Position numbers and translations under genes: made by a program. A stretch of DNA of 64,000 nt from Orlajensenia flava (lineage in GTDB: Bacteria; Actinomycetota; Actinomycetes; Actinomycetales; Microbacteriaceae), in assembly GCF_004801905.1 (NCBI RefSeq), contig NZ_SSSN01000003.1:248001-312000 (forward strand), in the 5' to 3' direction. Below, piece after piece: positions 9,101-17,723 of the stretch. The notes below the pieces were generated by a model. The model made no database searches and was not told the DNA's origin. It was given only the letters and a program-made list of their open reading frames with translations. How positions within the stretch are numbered: the stretch's first letter is position 1; every line of letters starts with the position of its first letter.

Positions 9101-9772
9101 GTGAACTCACCAGCAGCCGTCCTGTGGGACATGGACGGGACTCTCGTCGACACCGAGCCCTACTGGATGGTGGCCGAGACCGAGCTCGTCACCTCGTTCG
9201 GCGGTCGGTGGTCGCACGAGGACGGCATGCAGATGGTCGGCTTGGGGCTGTGGAAGTCGGCTTCGATCCTGCAGGCGGCCGGAGTCGACCTCGACGCGGA
9301 CACCATCGTCGAACGGCTCACATCGCACGTGCAGCACCAGCTGGTCGAGACCGGCGTTCCGTGGCGCCCCGGCGCCCGGGAATTGCTCGCCGCCGTGCGA
9401 GCGGAGGGGATGCCGACGGCGCTGGTCACCATGTCGGTGGGACGGATGGCGACGCAGCTCGCGGAGACCGTCGGCTTCGACGCGTTCGACGTCATCGTCG
9501 CGGGCGACATGGTCACGAACGCCAAACCCGATCCGGAGGCGTACCTGCGCGCGGCAGAATTGCTGGGCGTCCAGACGCGGGACTGCGTCGCCATCGAGGA
9601 TTCGGTGCCGGGCCTGGCCGCCGCCGTCGCATCCGGTGCCGTCACGATCGGCGTGCCGCACATGGTCCCGCTGGCAGAAGGAGACGCCGACGTGCTCTGG
9701 CCGAGCCTCGAGGGTCGCACCGCGGCGGACATCACCGCCGTCTACACCTCCACCAGGAAGATCCACGGATGA
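9101..9772 (+). CDS. HAD superfamily hydrolase (phosphoglycolate phosphatase-like)
   Basis: This 223-residue haloacid dehalogenase-type phosphatase has motif I DMDGTLVDTEP near residues 9-19, with the nucleophilic first Asp, an alpha-helical cap, motif II around VTMS, motif III Lys in NAKPDPEAY, and motif IV IEDSVPG. It resembles phosphoglycolate phosphatase and beta-phosphoglucomutase relatives; the substrate is not evident. The GTG is leaderless. The stop overlaps trmI by ATGA, so the two are translationally coupled. Confidence 0.9.
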   Translation: MNSPAAVLWDMDGTLVDTEPYWMVAETELVTSFGGRWSHEDGMQMVGLGLWKSASILQAAGVDLDADTIVERLTSHVQHQLVETGVPWRPGARELLAAVRAEGMPTALVTMSVGRMATQLAETVGFDAFDVIVAGDMVTNAKPDPEAYLRAAELLGVQTRDCVAIEDSVPGLAAAVASGAVTIGVPHMVPLAEGDADVLWPSLEGRTAADITAVYTSTRKIHG

Positions 9773-10770
9773 CCGCCAACCAGCGCCCCCAGAACAGCGG
9801 CCCGTTCCGCGTCGGCGACCGCGTGCAGCTCACCGGTCCCAAGGGCAAGCTCAACACCATCACGCTCGAGGCGGGCTCCGTCTTCCACTCGCACCGCGGC
9901 CTGCTGCCCCACGACGCCATCATCGGCCTGCCCGACGGCTCGGTCGTCGTCAACAACGTGGGAGTCGAACACCTCGCGCTCCGCCCGCTGCTCAGCGACT
10001 TCGTCATGTCGATGCCGCGCGGCGCCGCGATCGTCTACCCGAAGGATGCCGCGCAGATCCTCGCCCTGGCCGACATCTTCCCGGGGGCGACCGTCGTGGA
10101 GGCCGGTGTCGGCTCCGGGGCGCTCTCGCTCTGGCTCCTGCGGGCGATCGGACCGGAGGGACGCCTGGCGTCCTTCGAACGACGTGACGAGTTCGCCGAC
10201 GTCGCGCGCGGCAACGTCGAGACCTTCCTCGGCTACGAGCCGGCCAACTGGTCCGTCACCCTCGGAGACCTGAACGAGGCGCTGCCGCTGACGGCGGAGC
10301 CGGCATCCGTCGACCGCGTCGTGCTCGACATGCTCGCCCCCTGGGAATGCCTGCCAGCCGTCACGGACGCCCTCGTTCCTGGTGGAGTGCTGCTCTGCTA
10401 CGTCGCCACCGTCACCCAGCTCTCGCGCGTCGCCGAGGCGATCAGGGCGACGGGCGAGTACACCAACCCGTCATCGACCGAGACCATGGTGCGCGGCTGG
10501 CACGTCGAGGGCCTCGCTGTGCGTCCCGACCACCGGATGATCGGCCACACCGGATTCCTCCTCACGGCCCGCCGCCTGGCGCCCGATACCGTCCTGCCGG
10601 AGCTCAAGAGGCGCCCGTCGAAGTCCGATTTCAGTGATGAGGATGTCGAACTGTGGACCCCGGGAGCCCTGGGCGAACGAAGCGTGAGTCCGAAGAGCCT
10701 CCGCAAGCGCGTGCGGGCTGCAGGCGCGAGCGCAGAGGTTTCGAAGGCTCGCGACCTCGACGCAGACTAG
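9769..10770 (+). CDS. trmI: tRNA (adenine-58-N1)-methyltransferase TrmI
   Basis: This 333-residue Rossmann methyltransferase makes m1A58 in the tRNA T-loop. An N-terminal small domain starts GPFRVGDRVQLTGPKGKLN; the SAM-binding motif VEAGVGSGALSLWLL is near residues 108-122, and VLDMLAPWE follows further on. The length suits the actinobacterial enzyme, with a basic C-terminal tail. The start is the ATG overlapping the HAD stop. Its TAG stop forms the first half of the next -10 box (10768-10773). Confidence 0.95.
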   Translation: MTANQRPQNSGPFRVGDRVQLTGPKGKLNTITLEAGSVFHSHRGLLPHDAIIGLPDGSVVVNNVGVEHLALRPLLSDFVMSMPRGAAIVYPKDAAQILALADIFPGATVVEAGVGSGALSLWLLRAIGPEGRLASFERRDEFADVARGNVETFLGYEPANWSVTLGDLNEALPLTAEPASVDRVVLDMLAPWECLPAVTDALVPGGVLLCYVATVTQLSRVAEAIRATGEYTNPSSTETMVRGWHVEGLAVRPDHRMIGHTGFLLTARRLAPDTVLPELKRRPSKSDFSDEDVELWTPGALGERSVSPKSLRKRVRAAGASAEVSKARDLDAD

Positions 10771-10773
10771 GCT
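10768..10773 (+). promoter_or_regulatory. -10 box containing the trmI stop codon (FKBP gene)
   Basis: TAGGCT begins with the trmI TAG stop. The transcript would start near 10780, giving a leader of about 78 nt to the FKBP start at 10858. Confidence 0.45.
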
Positions 10774-10857
10774 GTGCCTTCGGGCGCAGCACCTCGTCGT
10801 CATCCCGGCATCGCCGTCCGCAACCCACACAGATCCCCAGCACCGAATCGAGGCCCC

Positions 10858-11826
10858 GTGCGCAAGCTTCCCGCACTCATCGCAGCCGCAGGGCTCATCG
10901 CCGTCAGCCTGACGGCGTGCAGCACTTCTCAGGCATCGGCGTGCACGGGTGGTGCGCCGTCGGGTGACGCATCGAAGGCCGTCAAGGTGAGCGGCGAGTT
11001 CGGCGCCGTCCCGAAGGTCGACTTCCCGACTCCGCTCAAGGCGGACGAGACCCAGAGCACCGTCATCACGCACGGCACCGGCCCCGGCATCATCAAGGGC
11101 CAGATGGTCACCGTCGACCTCTCGGTCTACAACGGCACGACCGGCAAGCTCATCGAGAAGACCGAGTACAGCAAGGACGAGAAGAGTCCGCTGTCCCTCG
11201 TCGTCTCGGGCAAGCAGGTTCAGCCGGGTCTCGTCAAGGCGCTCACATGCGCCACGAAGAACTCGCGTGTCACCGCCGTCGTGCCCCCGAAGGACGCGTT
11301 CGGAGATGCAGGCAACCCGGACATCGGCATCGGCAAGACCGACAACCTGGTCTTCGTCATCGACGTCGACAGGACCTTCCTGACCCGCGCGAACGGCGCA
11401 GACCAGGCCCCCAAGGCCGGGATGCCGACCGTGACGCTCAACGGAGCGGGTCGCCCGGGCGTCACCATCCCCGACTCCAAGGCACCTACCGACCTCCAGA
11501 TCGCCACGCTCAAGAAGGGTGACGGCGCAACGGTCAAGAAGGGCGACACCGTCGTCGTGCACTACCTCGGCGTGGTCTGGGACAGCAAGGAGGTCTTCGA
11601 CTCGAGCTGGGCGCGCGGAGCTCCGGCATCGCTCGTCGCGGCCTCCGGAGCCAACGTGCAGGGCGGAGTGATCGAGGGCTTCGCCGACGCGCTCGTCGGA
11701 GCGAAGGTCGGCTCGCAGGTGATCGCCGTCATCCCGCCCGACAAGGGCTACGGCGACACCGCGCAGTCATCCATCCCGGCGAATTCGACCCTCGTCTTCG
11801 TGGTCGACGTCCTCGGCATCCAGTAG
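10858..11826 (+). CDS. Tandem FKBP-type peptidyl-prolyl isomerase lipoprotein
   Basis: This 322-residue protein starts with a lipoprotein signal peptide (RKLPALIAAAGLIAVSLTAC), lipobox Cys near residue 21. Two FKBP domains follow. The first, about 50-180, includes GQMVTVDLSVYNGTTGK. The second, about 220-322, includes GDTVVVHYLGVVWDSK, ARGAPAS, VIEGFADAL and VFVVDVLGI. It is predicted to be anchored outside the membrane and to assist folding of exported proteins. The GTG start is set by the signal peptide and a GAGG upstream; the GTG at 10774 is too close to the -10. Confidence 0.9.
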   Translation: MRKLPALIAAAGLIAVSLTACSTSQASACTGGAPSGDASKAVKVSGEFGAVPKVDFPTPLKADETQSTVITHGTGPGIIKGQMVTVDLSVYNGTTGKLIEKTEYSKDEKSPLSLVVSGKQVQPGLVKALTCATKNSRVTAVVPPKDAFGDAGNPDIGIGKTDNLVFVIDVDRTFLTRANGADQAPKAGMPTVTLNGAGRPGVTIPDSKAPTDLQIATLKKGDGATVKKGDTVVVHYLGVVWDSKEVFDSSWARGAPASLVAASGANVQGGVIEGFADALVGAKVGSQVIAVIPPDKGYGDTAQSSIPANSTLVFVVDVLGIQ

Positions 11827-11838
11827 TCCAGCGGCGGC

Positions 11839-11844
11839 TAGGAT
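11839..11844 (+). promoter_or_regulatory. -10 box, leaderless pafB
   Basis: TAGGAT lies 7 nt before the pafB GTG at 11852, giving a leaderless message for the pafBC-tatAC cluster. Confidence 0.6.
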
Positions 11845-11851
11845 CGGGGGC

Positions 11852-12871
11852 GTGCCTGCATCCATAGCCGTCGAGGAGCGCCTGTTCAGCCTCGTGCTCG
11901 CCCTCATGGCGACCGAGTCCGGGCTGACCAAGGGCGACATCCTTTCGACGGTCCAGGGCTACAGCGCACGATTCGCCGAGAGCGGTCTCACCTCGGCCCT
12001 CGACCGGCAGTTCGAGCGCGACAAGGACGAGCTGCGCGACCTCGGCATACCGCTGCAGACGATCGACTCGCCCGATCGGCCGGGCGACAACACGGCCCTG
12101 CGCTACCTCATCCCGAAAGGTCGGTACGACCTGCCGGCGGACATCGAGTTCTCGCCGCGCGAGCTGGGGCTGCTCGCCCTCGCCGCGGCGGTCTGGCGCG
12201 AGGGGTCCCTCTCGGCTGACTCCCGCCGCGCGCTCATGAAGTTGAAGGCCCGGGGGATCGAGGCCAGCGAGCCCCTGCTGGGCTATGCACCGACCATCCG
12301 TGTGCGTGATGCGTCGTTCGACCCGCTGCAGAAGGCGCAAGGCGTCGCCGCCGTCTCGTTCCCCTACCTCAAGCCCGGAGAGCACGAGCCGCGCGTGCGG
12401 ACCGTCGTGCCGCTCGCCATCGTGCAGCACGACGGACGCTGGCACCTGCACGCCCACGACATCGACGCGAGTGCGACGCGCACCTTCCTGCTCAGCCGCA
12501 TCGTCGGTCCGGTCACCCCTCGGCCCGATCGCGGCTCCGGCCTGCTGCCGATGGACACCGTCGGCGCGGCCGACCACGCCGCCGCGGAACTGCGGCAGCT
12601 GTTCGACTCGAACGAGGCCGAGCTCGTCGTGCAGCCGGGAACGGATGCCGCCGTTCGGCTGGCCCACCGCAGCCGTCGGCCCATGAGCGCCGACGGCGTC
12701 ATCGTGCTCGGTTACACCGACACCGACATCCTCGCGGACGAGCTCGTCGGCTTCGGCCCCGAGGTCGAGGTGCGCTCGCCCGACCGACTGCGTCGCGCGG
12801 TGTCCGCCCGCTTGGCGCGCGTGCTCGCCCTGCACGCCGATGCCGGCGGCAGGGAGTCGGACCGTGGCTGA
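11852..12871 (+). CDS. pafB: WYL-domain transcriptional regulator PafB
   Basis: This 339-residue protein has an N-terminal winged helix (about 1-75, ERLFSLVLALMAT) and a WYL domain in the C-terminal half; HDGRWHLHAHDID replaces the canonical WYL core. PafB and PafC form the activator of the LexA-independent DNA-damage response in mycobacteria, known from that family. The leaderless GTG start overlaps nothing upstream. Its end overlaps pafC by 8 nt. Gene order pafB-pafC-small ORF-tatA-tatC-helY matches other actinobacteria. Confidence 0.94.
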   Translation: MPASIAVEERLFSLVLALMATESGLTKGDILSTVQGYSARFAESGLTSALDRQFERDKDELRDLGIPLQTIDSPDRPGDNTALRYLIPKGRYDLPADIEFSPRELGLLALAAAVWREGSLSADSRRALMKLKARGIEASEPLLGYAPTIRVRDASFDPLQKAQGVAAVSFPYLKPGEHEPRVRTVVPLAIVQHDGRWHLHAHDIDASATRTFLLSRIVGPVTPRPDRGSGLLPMDTVGAADHAAAELRQLFDSNEAELVVQPGTDAAVRLAHRSRRPMSADGVIVLGYTDTDILADELVGFGPEVEVRSPDRLRRAVSARLARVLALHADAGGRESDRG

Positions 12872-13841
12872 GTCGCGGCGCGGTCTGGGCGGTGCCGAGC
12901 GCGCGCTGTTCATGCTCGCCCTCGTGCCCTACCTGCTCGACCGGGGAGAGGTCTCGCTCGACGAGATCGCAGAGCACTTCGACGTGAGTCGCGACCTCGT
13001 GCTGCGCACGGTCGAGTTGCTGCCCGTCACCGGCATCCCGGGCGACGCCAACGCGTATCTGGACAACGACCTGTTCGAGATCGACTACGAGGCGCTCGAC
13101 GAGGGCATGGTCGTGCTCACCCGCAACATCGTCATCGACGAGACACCGCGCTTCAGTGCGCGCGAGGCCGCCGCCCTCATCGCCGGGCTGCAGTACCTCT
13201 CCGCGCTGCCCGAGAACGCCGACAGCTCCTCCTTGACCGCCCTCGCGGCCAAGCTCGCGCGCGGAACGACGGATCGACCGGGCGAGGTCGGCGTCGCTCC
13301 GAGAGCCCCGGATGCCGCGCTCGGCGTGATCCGAGCGGCCGTCGCTGCGGGAACGCGCATCACCTTCGACTACCTCAATGCGCGCGGGGTTGCGGAGTCG
13401 CGCCTGGTCGACCCGCTCCGCCTGGAGTCGAACGACGAGGACTGGTACCTGCGCGCCTGGTGCAGTACCCGTGAAGGGGTCCGCACCTTCCGGCTCGATC
13501 GCATGGGCGACGTGCGCGCCACCCGCGCTCCCATCGAGCATCGACTCGCCGACGTCACCCTTCCCGACACCCTCTTCCAGGCGTCACCCGACGACCTGGA
13601 GGTGGTCATCGAGCTGCCCGAGACGGCGATGACGCTGCTCACCGACTACAACCCGCACTCCACCACCCCGTCGTCGACGCCCGGACGCGTCATGACGACG
13701 GTTCGTCTCGCCCACCTGCACGGCCTCAAACGGCTGGTGGCTGGCCTCGGCGGTCTCGCCACGGTCCTCGAGCCGGCGGATGCGCGACGCGCGGTCGCCG
13801 ACTGGGCTGCCGCGGGCGTCGCGCAGTACGCGGAGGACTGA
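12864..13841 (+). CDS. pafC: WYL-domain transcriptional regulator PafC
   Basis: This 325-residue partner of PafB has a helix-turn-helix at about 15-70 (VSLDEIAEHFDVSRDLVLRT) and a WYL domain with DEDWYLRAWCS, then a C-terminal WCX region. The GTG at 12864 has AGGGAG upstream at good spacing and overlaps pafB by 8 nt; it is followed by a TGATG junction with the next gene. Confidence 0.94.
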   Translation: MAESRRGLGGAERALFMLALVPYLLDRGEVSLDEIAEHFDVSRDLVLRTVELLPVTGIPGDANAYLDNDLFEIDYEALDEGMVVLTRNIVIDETPRFSAREAAALIAGLQYLSALPENADSSSLTALAAKLARGTTDRPGEVGVAPRAPDAALGVIRAAVAAGTRITFDYLNARGVAESRLVDPLRLESNDEDWYLRAWCSTREGVRTFRLDRMGDVRATRAPIEHRLADVTLPDTLFQASPDDLEVVIELPETAMTLLTDYNPHSTTPSSTPGRVMTTVRLAHLHGLKRLVAGLGGLATVLEPADARRAVADWAAAGVAQYAED

Positions 13842-14200
13842 TGCCCGGCTGGTCGTGGTGGCTGATCTGGGCGGTCCTCGTCGTCGCTCTTGTTCTCGTG
13901 GTGGTGTTCGGCATCCGCCGCGTCCTGGCCGCCTACCGCCGCGCCAGAGTCGAGGGCGACCGGTTGAACGGTCTGCTCGGGCAGCTGACGGCATCCGTCG
14001 ACGAGCTCTCGGATGCGGGGAGACGCGTCGAGGAGCAGCGCACGTCCGCCCTGTTCGGCTCGCGGGCGGACCTCGCTGCCGCAGTGGAGGACCACAGGCT
14101 ACGCAGGGCGCACCGACGGCAGGCTCGCAGGGATCGGCGGATAGCCCGGGGTAGACTGATCACACATTCCGCGGAGCATTGGACCGATACCCATGTTTAG
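13841..14200 (+). CDS. Small membrane protein between pafC and tatA
   Basis: This 119-residue protein of unknown function has one N-terminal membrane segment (WWLIWAVLVVALVLVVVFG, about 6-24) and a cytoplasmic, coiled-coil-like, Arg-rich tail (RRAHRRQARRDRR). It starts one base into the pafC stop with GGAGG just upstream, and its end overlaps the tatA start by 8 nt, so translation looks coupled through the cluster. Confidence 0.75.
   Translation: MPGWSWWLIWAVLVVALVLVVVFGIRRVLAAYRRARVEGDRLNGLLGQLTASVDELSDAGRRVEEQRTSALFGSRADLAAAVEDHRLRRAHRRQARRDRRIARGRLITHSAEHWTDTHV
14152..14157 (+). promoter_or_regulatory. Possible -10 box for tatA
   Basis: TAGACT inside the small membrane protein gene would start a transcript near 14164, about 29 nt before tatA. 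Confidence 0.35.
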
Positions 14201-14447
14201 CAACCTCACGGGTTGGCACTTCCTGATCATCTTCGTGCTCATCCTGCTTCTCTTCGGTGCACCGAAGCTGCCGGCACTCGCTCGGAGCCTCGGACAGTCG
14301 ATGAAGATCCTCAAGGCGGAGGTCGCCCCCGACAAGAAGCCCGAGGAGACGACGACCGTGGTGAACGCAGACGGCTCCACGACGACGACTACGACGGTCA
14401 CGACGACCGCCGACCCGGGCGCGGCCGAGTCGCCAACCAAGAAGTAG
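14193..14447 (+). CDS. tatA: Sec-independent translocase subunit TatA
   Basis: This 84-residue protein has the TatA layout: one membrane helix at about 8-22 (WHFLIIFVLILLLFG), the hinge with APKLPALARSLG, an amphipathic helix to about 45, and a Thr-rich acidic tail. It forms the twin-arginine translocation pore with TatC, encoded three bases downstream. Confidence 0.95.
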   Translation: MFSNLTGWHFLIIFVLILLLFGAPKLPALARSLGQSMKILKAEVAPDKKPEETTTVVNADGSTTTTTTVTTTADPGAAESPTKK

Positions 14448-14450
14448 AGC

Positions 14451-15245
14451 GTGGCCGCGCGCGCCACCCAGCGCAGCAACACCGAAGGGCGCATGTCGCT
14501 CGGCCAGCATCTGCTGGAGCTGCGCAAGAGGCTCTTCATCTCTGCGGCGGCGATCGCCGTCGGCGCGATCATCGGCTTCCTCCTCGCCGGCTTCATCTGG
14601 GACGCCCTGCGCGAGCCGGTCGTCACCATCGCGACGGCGCAGAACCGCACGGCGGAGATCAACTACCCGACCATCACCGGCGCGTTCGACCTCAAGCTGC
14701 AGATCGCCTTCTATGTCGGCCTCATCATCTCCTCTCCGGTCTGGCTCTACCAGATCTTCGCGTTCTTCCTGCCCGCCCTCACCCTCACCGAGAAGCGCTA
14801 TACGTTCGGCTTCCTGTTCACGGCGATCCCGCTGTTCTTCGCGGGCTGCTTCGCGGGCTGGTACGTCATGCCGCACGTGGTCGAACTCATGACGAGCTTC
14901 GTGCCACAGCAGGACGTGTCCTACTTCGACGCCAAGTACTACTTCGACTTCGTCCTCAAGCTCGTGGTGGCGATCGGCGTCGCGTTCGTGCTCCCGGTCT
15001 TCCTCGTGCTGCTCAACTTCGCCCGCGTCATCAGCGCCAAGGCGATCATCGGATCGTGGCGCTGGGCCATCCTCGTCATCTGCCTGTTCACGGCGATCGC
15101 GACCCCGGCAGCCGACGTGTTCTCGATGTTCCTGCTCGCTCTGCCGATGGTCGTGCTCTACTTCACCGCATACGGCGTCGCGTGGCTGCACGACCGGCGC
15201 ATGAACCGCCGTGACGCTGCGCTGGCTGCGGCGCCCGCCGTCTAG
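14451..15245 (+). CDS. tatC: Sec-independent translocase subunit TatC
   Basis: This 264-residue protein has six predicted membrane helices and the family signature at the N-terminus, MSLGQHLLELRKRL (about 15-28), plus FYVGLIISSPVWLYQIFAFF. It recognises twin-arginine signal peptides. The GTG start lies 3 nt after the tatA stop. Its TAG stop is the first half of the helY -10 box. Confidence 0.96.
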   Translation: MAARATQRSNTEGRMSLGQHLLELRKRLFISAAAIAVGAIIGFLLAGFIWDALREPVVTIATAQNRTAEINYPTITGAFDLKLQIAFYVGLIISSPVWLYQIFAFFLPALTLTEKRYTFGFLFTAIPLFFAGCFAGWYVMPHVVELMTSFVPQQDVSYFDAKYYFDFVLKLVVAIGVAFVLPVFLVLLNFARVISAKAIIGSWRWAILVICLFTAIATPAADVFSMFLLALPMVVLYFTAYGVAWLHDRRMNRRDAALAAAPAV

Positions 15246-15248
15246 GCT
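15243..15248 (+). promoter_or_regulatory. -10 box containing the tatC stop; leaderless helY
   Basis: TAGGCT starts with the tatC TAG stop and lies 6 nt before the helY GTG at 15255, so helY can be transcribed on its own without a leader. Confidence 0.6.
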
Positions 15249-15254
15249 GGGACC

Positions 15255-17693
15255 GTGAGCAACCCCTCGCCGGCGGAGCGGTACGCGGCATTCCGGGCCG
15301 GAAGGCGAGCGCCGCTCCTCGAGGAGTTCCGGTCGGGACTGCAGTTCGACCTCGATGAATTCCAGCGTGCGTCGTGCTCCGCACTCGAGGAGGGCCGCAG
15401 CGTGCTCGTCGCCGCGCCGACGGGCGCGGGCAAGACCATCGTGGCCGAGTTCGCGGTGTTCCTGGCCATGCGCGAGAAGCGCGCGAAAGTGTTCTACACC
15501 ACGCCCATGAAGGCGCTCTCCAACCAGAAGTTCCAGGAGTTCGTCGACGTCTACGGGGCGTCGGATGTCGGCCTCCTCACCGGAGACACCAACGTGAACT
15601 CCGGCGCGCGCATCGTGGTGATGACCACCGAGGTGCTGCGCAACATGCTCTACGCCGACTCGGACCTGCTCGCCGACCTCGCCTACGTCGTCCTGGACGA
15701 GGTGCACTTCCTCGCCGATCGCTTCCGCGGCGCGGTCTGGGAGGAGGTCATCATCCACCTCCCGCAGAGCGTGCGCATGGTCTCGCTCAGCGCGACCGTG
15801 TCCAACGCCGAGGAGTTCGGAGACTGGCTGCAGGCGGTGCGCGGCGACACGGACGTGATCGTGTCGGAGGAGCGCCCGGTGCCGCTGGAGCAGCACGTCC
15901 TCGTGCGCACCAAGATGATCGACCTGTTCGACTCCTCGGGCAGCGCCGCCACCAATCGCGTCAATCCCGAGCTCGTGGAGGCGGCGGCGTACGGAGGGCG
16001 GTCGCTCCAGTCGCGGTCTCGGGCGGGCCGACGCGGCCGCGACCGAGGCGGCTACCACCGCCCCCCTCCCGGCGAGTCGCGGATGCCGCGCGAAGCCCTC
16101 GTCGAGATGCTCGACGGCAAGAACCTGCTTCCGGCGATCTTCTTCATCTTCTCGCGCGTCGGCTGCGACCAGGCCGTGCGACAGGTGCTGCGCTCCGGCA
16201 TCCGCCTCACCGATGCGCGAGAGCGCGACGTGATCCGCGGCATCGTCGAGGAGCGGGCCCGTGACATGCCCGACGACGATCTCGCCGTCCTCGGCTATTG
16301 GGAGTGGCTCGACGGACTGGAGCGGGGCGTCGCAGCCCACCACGCCGGCCTGCTGCCCGCCTTCAAGGAGATCGTCGAGGAGCTGTTCCAGAAGAAGCTG
16401 GTCAAGGTCGTCTTCGCCACGGAGACACTCGCCCTCGGCATCAACATGCCGGCTCGCACGGTGGTTCTGGAGAAGCTGGAGAAGTTCAACGGCGAGGCAC
16501 GTGTGCCGGTGACACCGGGGGAGTACACCCAGCTCACCGGGCGCGCGGGACGTCGCGGCATCGACGTCGAGGGGCATTCCGTCATCCAGTGGCAGGAGGG
16601 ACTCGATCCGCAGGCCGTCGCCTCGCTCGCCTCCCGCCGCAGCTATCCGCTCAACTCGAGCTTCCGGCCGACCTACAACATGGCCGTGAACCTCGTGGAG
16701 CAGTTCGGACGCCAGCGCGCGCGAGAGATCCTCGAATCCTCCTTCGCACAGTTCCAGGCCGACCGGGCCGTGGTCGACCTCGCGCGCACCGTGCGCAAGC
16801 AGGAGGAGTCGCTGGCCGGCTATGCCGAGGCGATGCACTGCCACCTCGGTGACTTCGCCGAGTACTCCGCCATCCGCCGTGCGCTGACCGATCTCGAGAA
16901 GCAGGGCGCCCGCGCCGAGTCCCAGTCGCATGCCGCCCGCCAGAACCGTCAGCGCGAACTCGCACGCCTCCGCGACCGGCTGCGCGCCCATCCGTGCCAC
17001 GGCTGCCCGGAACGGGAGCACCACGCACGGTGGGCCGAGCGCTGGTGGCGCCTCACGCGCGAGTCCGACGCGCTGCACCAGCAGATCCGAGCGCGGACCG
17101 GTGCCGTCGCTCGCATCTTCGACCGCGTCAGCGACGTGCTCATCGGCCTCGGCTACCTCGTGCGCGACGATCACGGCCGGCTCGAGGCGAGCGCGGACGG
17201 GCGGATGCTCCGGCGCATCTACGGCGAACGCGACCTGCTCGCGGCCGAGGCGTTGCGACGCGGCCTGTGGAACGACCTGGATGCCCCCGGGCTCGCTGCG
17301 ATGGCCTGCGCGATGGTGTTCGAACCGCGACGCGAGGAGAGTCACGCGGTGGAGCGACGGATGCCGCGCGGGGGATTCCCGGCTGCCCTCGAGGCGACCG
17401 GGCTGCTCTGGAGCGAACTCGACGACCTCGAGCGCGATCACAAGCTGCCCGGAAGTTCTCCGCTCGCATCGGGGCTGAGCCTGCCGATGCACCAGTGGGC
17501 GCGGGGAGGGCGGCTGCGCGACGTGCTGTCGGAGGCCGACATGGCGGCGGGCGACTTCGTGCGCTGGACCAAGCAGACGATCGACCTGCTCGACCAGCTT
17601 TCCGTGGTGGCCCCGGCCCCGGTCGGACCCACCGCGCGCCTCGCGATCGACGCGATCCGTCGGGGCATCGTCGCGTACAGCGCCGTGGCGTGA
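15255..17693 (+). CDS. helY: Ski2/Mtr4-like DEAD/DEVH RNA helicase HelY
   Basis: This 812-residue superfamily II helicase has Walker A APTGAGKT (about 54-61), motif Ia TTPMKALSNQK, DEVH (148-151), SLSATVSN, and motif VI QLTGRAGRRG. A basic Arg-rich insert lies near residues 245-275, and the DSHCT-type C-terminal domain ends the protein. Members unwind structured RNA and may act in RNA turnover. Position after tatAC is conserved in actinobacteria. Confidence 0.94.
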   Translation: MSNPSPAERYAAFRAGRRAPLLEEFRSGLQFDLDEFQRASCSALEEGRSVLVAAPTGAGKTIVAEFAVFLAMREKRAKVFYTTPMKALSNQKFQEFVDVYGASDVGLLTGDTNVNSGARIVVMTTEVLRNMLYADSDLLADLAYVVLDEVHFLADRFRGAVWEEVIIHLPQSVRMVSLSATVSNAEEFGDWLQAVRGDTDVIVSEERPVPLEQHVLVRTKMIDLFDSSGSAATNRVNPELVEAAAYGGRSLQSRSRAGRRGRDRGGYHRPPPGESRMPREALVEMLDGKNLLPAIFFIFSRVGCDQAVRQVLRSGIRLTDARERDVIRGIVEERARDMPDDDLAVLGYWEWLDGLERGVAAHHAGLLPAFKEIVEELFQKKLVKVVFATETLALGINMPARTVVLEKLEKFNGEARVPVTPGEYTQLTGRAGRRGIDVEGHSVIQWQEGLDPQAVASLASRRSYPLNSSFRPTYNMAVNLVEQFGRQRAREILESSFAQFQADRAVVDLARTVRKQEESLAGYAEAMHCHLGDFAEYSAIRRALTDLEKQGARAESQSHAARQNRQRELARLRDRLRAHPCHGCPEREHHARWAERWWRLTRESDALHQQIRARTGAVARIFDRVSDVLIGLGYLVRDDHGRLEASADGRMLRRIYGERDLLAAEALRRGLWNDLDAPGLAAMACAMVFEPRREESHAVERRMPRGGFPAALEATGLLWSELDDLERDHKLPGSSPLASGLSLPMHQWARGGRLRDVLSEADMAAGDFVRWTKQTIDLLDQLSVVAPAPVGPTARLAIDAIRRGIVAYSAVA

Positions 17694-17711
17694 TCGACCG
17701 GGCGGCTCGCA

Positions 17712-17717
17712 TAGGCT
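17712..17717 (+). promoter_or_regulatory. -10 box, leaderless lnt
   Basis: TAGGCT lies 6 nt before the lnt GTG at 17724. Confidence 0.6.
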
Positions 17718-17723
17718 GAACGG

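Noticed and set aside
10774..10857. Longer GTG start for the FKBP lipoprotein at 10774
   Set aside because: It begins directly after the -10 box, before any likely transcript start, and would bury the lipoprotein signal peptide.
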